From NCBI GenBank assembly GCA_025454275.1, contig JALOOS010000121.1:1-6256 (forward strand): 6,256 bases of DNA. Direction: 5' to 3'. Position 1 is the first letter of the stretch, and every line of letters begins with the position of its first letter. The notes under the pieces are model-generated. The model did no database searches, had not been told where the DNA came from, and saw nothing but the letters and a program-made list of their open reading frames with translations. Source of the stretch: Desulfobacterales bacterium. Its GTDB lineage: Bacteria; Desulfobacterota; Desulfobacteria; Desulfobacterales; SpSt-501. Made by a program: the position numbers and the translations under genes. Shown piece by piece: positions 1 to 5,116 of this stretch.

Positions 1-159
1 GATGACGGCGCCGAGCGACGCCAAGCGGGCGGTGATCTCGGAGGGCTTGAGATCCGACCCGGAGACCCGGTAGCCGAGGTTGAGGAGCAGCTCGGCGATT
101 CCGCTCATGCCGATGCCGCCGATGCCCACGAAGTGGATGCGGTATTTTTTGAGGTACAT
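1..159 (-). CDS. murC: UDP-N-acetylmuramate--L-alanine ligase, N-terminal fragment
   Basis: Only the first 53 codons lie in the window; the gene continues past position 1. The translation begins MYLKKYRIHFVGIGGIGMSG and goes on with a GYRVSGSDL stretch. This is the N-terminal Rossmann-like domain of MurC, with the glycine-rich GIGGIGMSGIAE loop (about residues 12-23) that binds the UDP part of UDP-MurNAc. MurC is the cytoplasmic ATP-dependent ligase that adds L-alanine as the first residue of the stem peptide. The ATG at 157-159 is chosen because the conserved IHFVGIGG follows after seven residues and no better start lies in frame. There is no clear Shine-Dalgarno: the upstream DNA is an octamer repeat array, and only a GGA about 11 nt upstream is available. 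The position directly after murG matches the usual dcw order. The ATPase and C-terminal domains cannot be judged here. Confidence 0.93.
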   Translation of the reverse strand, partial: MYLKKYRIHFVGIGGIGMSGIAELLLNLGYRVSGSDLKPSEITARLASLGAVI

Positions 160-165
160 GGGTTT

Positions 166-261
166 GGTCCGTCGGCCCGTTGGCCCGTCAGCCCGTCAGC
201 CGGTCAGCCGGGCGGCCCGTCGGGCGGTTGCTGGGTTGGTCCGTCGGCCGGTCGGGCGGCC
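166..261. repeat. Octanucleotide tandem repeat array, 12 degenerate units
   Basis: Starting at 166 the sequence divides into twelve consecutive 8-bp blocks without any indel: GGTCCGTC, GGCCCGTT, GGCCCGTC, AGCCCGTC, AGCCGGTC, AGCCGGGC, GGCCCGTC, GGGCGGTT, GCTGGGTT, GGTCCGTC, GGCCGGTC, GGGCGGCC. The consensus is about GGCCCGTC on the plus strand (GACGGGCC on the coding strand). The units nearest murC are the most regular and those toward murG the most diverged. The array fills the murG-murC junction. In the restored murG frame it would encode the last 24 residues, and its other end lies 6 bp before the murC start codon. Its function is unknown. It could be simple slippage-driven expansion or a genome-wide dispersed octamer family; this window alone cannot decide. 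Confidence 0.85.
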
Positions 262-382
262 GGCGGGAGGCTGCCAGACGGAGGCAGTCGTCCACGATGC
301 GCCGGGCGGCATCCGGCCGTCCGAGGGCGGCCGCGCGGGCCGCGAGCGCCTTCAACTCCTCCGGGTGCGCCGCAAAGTGCGC
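188..382 (-). other. murG: Displaced C-terminal coding segment of murG in another frame
   Basis: On the minus strand, the frame whose codons start at 382, 379 and so on reads AHFAAHPEELKALA, then GRPDAARRIVDDCL, and remains open to a TGA at 188-190. That is the normal ending of MurG proteins, with the terminal helix containing a G/A-R-x-D-A-A-xx-I pattern. It is out of phase with the main murG frame by one base. Adding one base near 383-385 would join ELTGERLAAR directly to this segment and give a protein of 403 residues, against roughly 355-370 for typical MurG. The excess is a proline/arginine-rich tail of 24 residues encoded by the octamer array, plus a short N-terminal leader. The split may be a sequencing or assembly error, or a real mutation. 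As read, this segment has no start codon of its own and would not be translated. Confidence 0.8.
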
Positions 383-1398
383 GTGCGGGCGGCCAGCCGC
401 TCGCCGGTCAACTCCGTTTCCAGGATCATCTCCGCGGCCCCGGCCTGGACCAGGCGCTCCGCGTTTCGGCGCTGGTGGTCGTCTGCGGCGTGCGGAAAGG
501 GGATGAAGATCGCGGGTTTCCCCAGGGCCGTGATTTCGGCGACCGTGGTCGCCCCTGCGCGGCAGACGATGAGATCGCTCGCGAGATAGCGCGCCGCCAT
601 GTCATCAAAGAAGGCCTGGACCCGGGCGGAAATGCCGGCCGTGCGGTAGGCGGCCGCCACCGCCTCAGCATCCGCCGCACCGGTCTGGTGCACGAACGCA
701 AAGCGCTCGCACGGGGCGAGGTGGGCGATGGCCTCGCACACCCCCCGGTTGATGGCGCGGGCGCCTTGGCTGCCGCCGAGAATGAGCACTGAAAACGGCT
801 CACGGCCGCCGCCGGGAACCCGCCTTCCGGCTGTTTCGGACGCGCGGACGATCTCCATGCGCAGCGGATTGCCGGTCCAGAGCACCTTGCGGGGGTCGAA
901 GCCCCCCGCCGTCTGCTCGAAGGAGGTGTAGATCCGGTCGGCCAGGCGTGCGAGTGCACGGTTGGTGATGCCCGGCAGCGTGTTCTGTTCGCACAGACCG
1001 ACCGGCACCCGGCGCAGCCAGGCCGCCATGACAACCGGGCCGGCCGCATAGCTACCCAGGCCGATCACGATCTCGGGCCGGGCGGCGCCGAGCAGGGCGG
1101 AGGCGGCCAGCACCGCTCCGGGCAGGCGCAGCAGGGCGCGAACCTGGTTCCAGAGCCCGCGGCCCTTGATGCCCTCGATGGCGATCGCGGCCAGCGGGAA
1201 CCCCGCCCGGGCGAGGGCCGTGCGCTCGAAGTCGTTGCCGCGGCTGATGAAAAGCACCCGGCAGTCAGGGGCCCGCGACCGGATCTCTTCGGCGATGGCG
1301 ATGCCGGGAAAAAGGTGCCCCCCGGTGCCGCCCCCGGCGATGACGACACGGCCCGGCAGGTCCGGCCCAGAGAGCGGTTGGGCGCAGGGGGGGCTCAT
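352..1398 (-). CDS. murG: MurG: UDP-GlcNAc:lipid I GlcNAc transferase (3' frameshifted)
   Basis: MurG is the peripheral inner-membrane GT28 glycosyltransferase that adds GlcNAc to lipid I to make lipid II. As read it has 348 residues. Visible motifs are the first glycine loop GGGTGGHLFPG (22-32), GLGSYAAGP (113-121), CEQNTLPGITN (136-146), TGNPLR (175-180), LGGSQGA (207-213), and the donor-binding CRAGATTVAEI (279-289) followed by FPHAADDHQRRNA (301-313). The ATG at 1396-1398 overlaps the ftsW TGA as ATGA and has GGAGG 8 nt upstream, so a 17-residue leader before RVVIAGGG is accepted. The sequence is MurG-like through ELTGERLAAR (R338). Ten foreign residues (TRTLRRTRRS) and a TGA at 352-354 follow, while the true C-terminus continues in another frame to 188. 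A one-base deletion near 381-387 is the simplest reading. The family's conserved His before E-Q-N is Cys136 here. Confidence 0.93.
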   Translation of the reverse strand: MSPPCAQPLSGPDLPGRVVIAGGGTGGHLFPGIAIAEEIRSRAPDCRVLFISRGNDFERTALARAGFPLAAIAIEGIKGRGLWNQVRALLRLPGAVLAASALLGAARPEIVIGLGSYAAGPVVMAAWLRRVPVGLCEQNTLPGITNRALARLADRIYTSFEQTAGGFDPRKVLWTGNPLRMEIVRASETAGRRVPGGGREPFSVLILGGSQGARAINRGVCEAIAHLAPCERFAFVHQTGAADAEAVAAAYRTAGISARVQAFFDDMAARYLASDLIVCRAGATTVAEITALGKPAIFIPFPHAADDHQRRNAERLVQAGAAEMILETELTGERLAARTRTLRRTRRS

Positions 1399-2546
1399 CG
1401 CGCCGGCCTCCACGCCGCCCTGCCGGCAGCACCGATGTTCATCAGGATTCCGATCGTGGCCATGTTCAACACCAGCGAGCTCCCCCCGTAGCTCAGAAAG
1501 GGCAGGGTGAGCCCCTTGGTGGGCAGGAGCCCCAGCGTGACGCCCATGTTGATGCAGATCTGCAGACCCAGGGCGGTCGTCAGCCCCAGGGCGAGATAGA
1601 CGCCGAAGAGGTCCGGGGCGTTGCGGGCGATGCGCACCCCTTTCCAGACGATCAGCGCGTAGAGGCAGATGATGACGATGACCCCGGCCAGCCCCAGCTC
1701 TTCGCCGATCACCGAAAAGATGAAGTCCGTGTGCGGCTCCGGCAGGTAGAAAAGCTTCTGGTGGCTGTTGCCGATCCCCGCCCCCCACCAGCCCCCGCTG
1801 CCGAAGGCCATCAGGGAGTGCACGATCTGGTAGCCCTCGTCCGAGGAGTACTGCCAGGGGTCGAGAAAGGTCATCACCCGGCGCAGCCGGTACTCCGCGT
1901 GCATGATGAAATAGGCCGCGGCGGCGCCGAGAACGACGCAGGTGCCGAGCAGGTAGGAGAGCCTCACCCCGCCCACGAACATCATCACCCAGGTCAGCCC
2001 CGCCAGGATCACCGCCGAGCCGAAATCCGGCTGTCGCAGGATGAGCAGCGCCAGTACCCCCATGACGACGACATGGGGGAAAAAGCCGACCGCCGCGTCT
2101 TTGATGAGGGGTGCCTTTTTTTCGAGCGAATAGGCGAGGTAGACGATCAGCGCGAAGCGGGCGAACTCCGCGGGCTGGAACCGCAGGCCGCCGATCCCCA
2201 GCCAGCGGCTCGATCCTCCGGCCGTCACCGCCCATGGGGAGACCAGCACCGCCGCCAGCAGAACCAGGGCGATGGCCAGAATGGGGTAGGCGAGCGGCCG
2301 GTAGAGCCGGTAGGGCACATGCCGGGAGGTCACGAGCAGGCAGATGCCGAGGGCGGCGAAGAGCGCCTGTTTTTTCAGGAAGTAGTAATCCGAGCCGAAT
2401 TTCTTCAGGGCCAGGGCCGAACTGGCGCTGTACACCATGACGATGCCGATTCCCACCAGAAAGAGAACCGGGAAGAGGAGCTGCAGGTCGTAGGTCGTGC
2501 CTTGGGCCTGGCGCGGGGCGACGGCTATGGCGGAGGCGGCCGTCAT
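1395..2546 (-). CDS. ftsW: FtsW, SEDS-family septal peptidoglycan polymerase
   Basis: The product has 383 residues, the usual FtsW size. It is a polytopic inner-membrane protein with about ten hydrophobic segments, beginning with LLFPVLFLVGIGIVMVYSAS. SEDS proteins polymerise lipid II into glycan strands; FtsW does so at the septum with its partner PBP3/FtsI. Diagnostic motifs are QPAEFAR (124-130), RQPDFGS (171-177), FLDPW (227-231), SLMAFGSGG (244-252), GIGNSHQKLFYLPE (257-270), PHTDFIFSVIGEELG (271-285) and LPTKGLTLPFLSYGGSS (341-357). D274 in PHTDFIF corresponds to the aspartate needed for polymerase activity in studied SEDS proteins. RodA is the alternative paralogue, but these motifs and the position between murD and murG identify FtsW. 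The ATG at 2544-2546 follows the murD TGA by 2 nt and has AGGAG 7 nt upstream. The frame stays open far upstream of this ATG, but only as a shadow of murD and mraY. Confidence 0.97.
   Translation of the reverse strand: MTAASAIAVAPRQAQGTTYDLQLLFPVLFLVGIGIVMVYSASSALALKKFGSDYYFLKKQALFAALGICLLVTSRHVPYRLYRPLAYPILAIALVLLAAVLVSPWAVTAGGSSRWLGIGGLRFQPAEFARFALIVYLAYSLEKKAPLIKDAAVGFFPHVVVMGVLALLILRQPDFGSAVILAGLTWVMMFVGGVRLSYLLGTCVVLGAAAAYFIMHAEYRLRRVMTFLDPWQYSSDEGYQIVHSLMAFGSGGWWGAGIGNSHQKLFYLPEPHTDFIFSVIGEELGLAGVIVIICLYALIVWKGVRIARNAPDLFGVYLALGLTTALGLQICINMGVTLGLLPTKGLTLPFLSYGGSSLVLNMATIGILMNIGAAGRAAWRPAR
1407..1411 (-). promoter_or_regulatory. murG: Ribosome binding site of murG
   Basis: On the coding strand GGAGG lies inside the 3' end of ftsW, 8 nt before the ATG at 1398. 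It fixes the murG start at the ATGA overlap and points to translational coupling with ftsW. Confidence 0.75.
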
Positions 2547-2548
2547 CC

Positions 2549-3937
2549 TCAGTCTCCTGCCGTATCGCCCGCGCCGGGCTCGGCGGGGGCGGTCAAGGAA
2601 CGGACCGCGCGGCGGAAATCCTCGCCGCGGGCCTCGTAATTCGGATACTGGTCGAAGCTCGCACAACCGGGCGAGAGCAGCACCGTCTCGCCCGGGGCCG
2701 CCTGCTCGGCCGCGGCGCGCACCGCCACGGCCATGTCGGCGGCGGCGACGGTCGGTACGAGCCCGCCCAGCGCGGCGCGGATGATGCCCGTGGCCTTGCC
2801 CATCAGGACGAGGGCCTTGACCCGGCGGCGCACGGCCTCGGTCAGCAGCGCGAAATTTCCGCCCTTGTCCAGGCCGCCCATGATCAGAACCACCGGTGTG
2901 CCGTAGCATTCCAGGGCGCGCCGCACCGCATCCACATTGGTTCCCTTGGAGTCGTTCACGAAGTCGACCCCGTTCACCCGGCCCACGTGCTCCAGGCGGT
3001 GGGGCAGGCCGCTGAATCCGGCCAGGGCCGCCTGGACGCCCTCCGGTGAGGCTCCGGCCGCAAGTGCGGCCAGGGCCGCGGCGGCGGCGTTCTCCGCGTT
3101 GTGAGGCCCCGGCAGGCGGTAGGGGGTCAAATCGAGTGCGACCGGATCGCGGCCCGGCAGGGCCACGGTGAGCCGCGTGCCGGCCGTTGCGGCTGCCGCG
3201 GCGTTCGGCTCGGGACTGTTGTAGAAAAGGGCCCGGCTGCGCACGCCTGACGCGAGCCTGCGGATGGTCGGGTCCCCGGCGTTCAGGACGGCGGCATCCT
3301 CCTCCGTTTGGTTTTCGAAAAGGCGCATCTTCGAGCGGGCGTAGGCCTCGAACCCCGGGTAGCGGTCGAGGTGGTCGTCGGTGATGTTCAGCAGGACCCC
3401 CACCTGCGGGCGGAAGGCGGCGATGGCGTCGAGCTGAAAGCTGCTGATCTCGGCCACGACCACATCGGCCGGGGTGCCGGCATCGACGTAGCCGATCAGG
3501 GGACGCCCGATGTTCCCGCCGACGAAGACCCGGCGTTCCGAGGCCGCAAGCATCCGCCCGATCAGCTCGGTGACGGTGGTCTTGCCGTTGGTCCCGGTGA
3601 CGGCCACGATGGGCTCCCGGATAAAGCGGCCGGCGAGCTCGATCTCGGCGATCGCCGGCACCCCGCGGGCGCGCGCGGCGGCGAGCGGGGCGATGCCGAG
3701 CGGAACCCCCGGGCTGACCACGATCAGGTCGGCCGAGAGAAAGCTCTCGGTGCGGTGCCCGCCCAGCTCGAGCGGGATGCCGAGGGCCGTCAGCTCCGCG
3801 ACCGCGGGGCCGAGCCGGTCGGCCGCGGCGCTGTCGGTGGCGCGCAGGATCGCGCCCCGGCGCTTGAGGAAGCGCGCGGCGGCGAGCCCGCTCCGGGCCA
3901 GTCCCACGATCAGAATATGAGTGCCGGCGATCTGCAT
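2549..3937 (-). CDS. murD: UDP-N-acetylmuramoyl-L-alanine--D-glutamate ligase
   Basis: MurD is the cytoplasmic Mur ligase that adds D-glutamate to UDP-MurNAc-L-Ala using ATP. From the ATG at 3935-3937 it has 462 residues, normal for the family. The N-terminal Rossmann domain starts ILIVGLARSGLAAARFL (8-24) and has VVSPGVP (73-79). The central ATPase domain has the P-loop TGTNGKTT (114-121), EISSFQLD (163-170), NITDDHLDRY (184-193) and K203 in YARSKMRLF, the lysine carbamylated in this family. GPHNAENAAAA (277-287) precedes the C-terminal domain, which has HRLEHVG (313-319), NDSKGTN (328-334), GGLDKGG (354-360) and SPGCASFDQY (422-431). The frame is open back to a GTG at 4027, which would add 30 low-complexity residues reading across a strong hairpin. 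The ATG five residues before HILIVGLARSG fits the family better, although only GGAA directly before it resembles a ribosome site. It lies 96 nt after mraY and 2 nt before ftsW. Confidence 0.96.
   Translation of the reverse strand: MQIAGTHILIVGLARSGLAAARFLKRRGAILRATDSAAADRLGPAVAELTALGIPLELGGHRTESFLSADLIVVSPGVPLGIAPLAAARARGVPAIAEIELAGRFIREPIVAVTGTNGKTTVTELIGRMLAASERRVFVGGNIGRPLIGYVDAGTPADVVVAEISSFQLDAIAAFRPQVGVLLNITDDHLDRYPGFEAYARSKMRLFENQTEEDAAVLNAGDPTIRRLASGVRSRALFYNSPEPNAAAAATAGTRLTVALPGRDPVALDLTPYRLPGPHNAENAAAAALAALAAGASPEGVQAALAGFSGLPHRLEHVGRVNGVDFVNDSKGTNVDAVRRALECYGTPVVLIMGGLDKGGNFALLTEAVRRRVKALVLMGKATGIIRAALGGLVPTVAAADMAVAVRAAAEQAAPGETVLLSPGCASFDQYPNYEARGEDFRRAVRSLTAPAEPGAGDTAGD
2554..2558 (-). 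promoter_or_regulatory. ftsW: Ribosome binding site of ftsW
   Basis: AGGAG on the coding strand, inside the last codons of murD, 7 nt before the ATG at 2546. It selects this start within a frame that is open for more than 2.5 kb upstream. Confidence 0.75.
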
Positions 3938-3954
3938 TTCCGTATTGCCGGAGG

Positions 3955-3982
3955 CGGCCCCGGCCGGCGTCGGCCGGGGCCG
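3955..3982 (-). other. 12-bp all-G:C hairpin in the mraY-murD gap
   Basis: Positions 3955-3966 are the exact reverse complement of 3971-3982, giving a 12-bp perfect stem made only of G:C pairs around a 4-nt loop (3967-3970). A 7-bp direct repeat, CCGGAGG, sits on both sides (3948-3954 and 3980-3986). The stem ends 17 nt before the murD ATG. On the coding strand no U-run follows it, so it is not a standard intrinsic terminator. It may instead influence mRNA stability, pausing or murD initiation; that is inference from structure alone. Confidence 0.7.
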
Positions 3983-4033
3983 GAGGAGGGCGGTCTCCGG
4001 ACCCGCGCCGATGCCGGCGGGACGCACACCGGT

Positions 4034-5113
4034 CTATCTCAGCTTCAGAGTGCTCATGGCCAGGAGCGCCAGGGCGATGGCGATGATCCAGAAGCGCACG
4101 ATGACCTTGGGCTCGGCCCAGCCTTTCAGCTCGAAGTGATGATGCAGCGGCGCCATGCGGAAAATCCGCCGCCCGCGCGTCATCTTGAAAAACCCCACCT
4201 GGAAGATGACCGAGAGGGCCTCGATGACGAAGAGCCCCCCCACCAGGGCGAGGAGGATCTCCTGCTTGGTGATCACGGCGATCGCCCCCAGCGCGGCCCC
4301 CAGCGAGAGCGAGCCCGTGTCGCCCATGAAAACCTCGGCCGGATAGGCGTTGAACCACAAGAACCCCAGCCCCGCCCCGGCCATGGCGCCGCAGAAGATC
4401 GTGACCTCGCCGCAGCCGGGCACGTAGGGGATCTGGAGGTAGCTTGCGATCTTCACGTGCCCGGCGATGTAGGCGAAGATCATGTAGGTGGCGCCTGCGA
4501 TGATGACCGGCCCGATGGCCAGGCCGTCCAGGCCGTCGGTGAGATTGACGGCGTTGGAGGCGCCGACGATCACAAACACCGCAAAGAGGATGTAGCCCCA
4601 GCCGAGCTCCGGGGAGACCGTCTTGAAGAAGGGGATGGTCACCTCGGTGGAGAAGTTCGGGACCAGGAAGACCAGCGTCCCGGCCACCGCTCCCAGGATG
4701 GTCTGCAGCAGGAGCTTGCCGCGGACGGAGAGCCCCTTGCTCTGCTTCTGGACCTGCATCAGGTAGTCGTCCACGAACCCGATCGCGCCGAAGCCGATCA
4801 GCACCATCAGGACGATCCAGATGAAAGGGTTGGTGAGATCGGCCCACATGAGCGTGGAGAGGGCGATCGCCCCGACGATGAGGATTCCGCCCATGGTCGG
4901 GGTGCCGGCCTTGCCGAGGTGGCTCTTCGGGCCGTCTTCGCGGATGTACTGGCCGATCTGGGACTGCGACAACCGTTGGATCACCCAGGGGCCGAGCAGG
5001 TAGCAGATGAAAAAGGCCGTGAGGGCGGCATAGATGGTCCGGAACGTGATGTAGCGGAACACGTTCAGGGCCGAGAACACCGTGTGGAGGGGATAGAGCA
5101 GGTGGTAGAGCAT
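4034..5113 (-). CDS. mraY: Phospho-N-acetylmuramoyl-pentapeptide-transferase (lipid I synthase)
   Basis: MraY is the polytopic inner-membrane enzyme that transfers phospho-MurNAc-pentapeptide from UDP onto undecaprenyl phosphate, making lipid I. The product has 359 residues, matching the family's usual length of about 360. About ten hydrophobic segments can be seen. Signature motifs are GPKSHLGKAGTPTMGG (61-76), FVDDYL with adjacent D115 and D116 (113-118), KLLLQ (133-137), NAVNLTDGLDGLA (187-199) with D193, FMGDTGSL with D265 (262-269), and the APLHHHFE triple-histidine loop (321-328). All active-site acidic residues and the histidines expected for MraY are present. The ATG at 5111-5113 lies 3 nt after the murF TAA, with GAGG (5123-5126) 9 nt upstream inside murF, so translation is probably coupled to murF. 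The TAG at 4034-4036 is followed by a 96-nt gap before murD, the longest clean junction in this part of the cluster. Confidence 0.98.
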   Translation of the reverse strand: MLYHLLYPLHTVFSALNVFRYITFRTIYAALTAFFICYLLGPWVIQRLSQSQIGQYIREDGPKSHLGKAGTPTMGGILIVGAIALSTLMWADLTNPFIWIVLMVLIGFGAIGFVDDYLMQVQKQSKGLSVRGKLLLQTILGAVAGTLVFLVPNFSTEVTIPFFKTVSPELGWGYILFAVFVIVGASNAVNLTDGLDGLAIGPVIIAGATYMIFAYIAGHVKIASYLQIPYVPGCGEVTIFCGAMAGAGLGFLWFNAYPAEVFMGDTGSLSLGAALGAIAVITKQEILLALVGGLFVIEALSVIFQVGFFKMTRGRRIFRMAPLHHHFELKGWAEPKVIVRFWIIAIALALLAMSTLKLR

Positions 5114-5116
5114 GGC

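Noticed and set aside
166..261. CRISPR array
   Set aside because: Units are contiguous 8-mers without spacers; no CRISPR repeat-spacer structure and no cas genes.
80..792. Plus-strand open frames opposite murC and murG
   Set aside because: These are low-complexity Arg/Gly/Pro-rich products antisense to MurC and MurG coding sequence, with no motifs; typical of GC-rich DNA.
1731..2639. 302-codon plus-strand open frame opposite ftsW
   Set aside because: It is an antisense shadow with no recognisable domain and biased composition, and it overlaps the fully convincing ftsW.
3955..3982. Rho-independent terminator between mraY and murD
   Set aside because: The stem is strong but no U-run follows on the coding strand and the cluster continues 17 nt later, so it is listed only as a hairpin.
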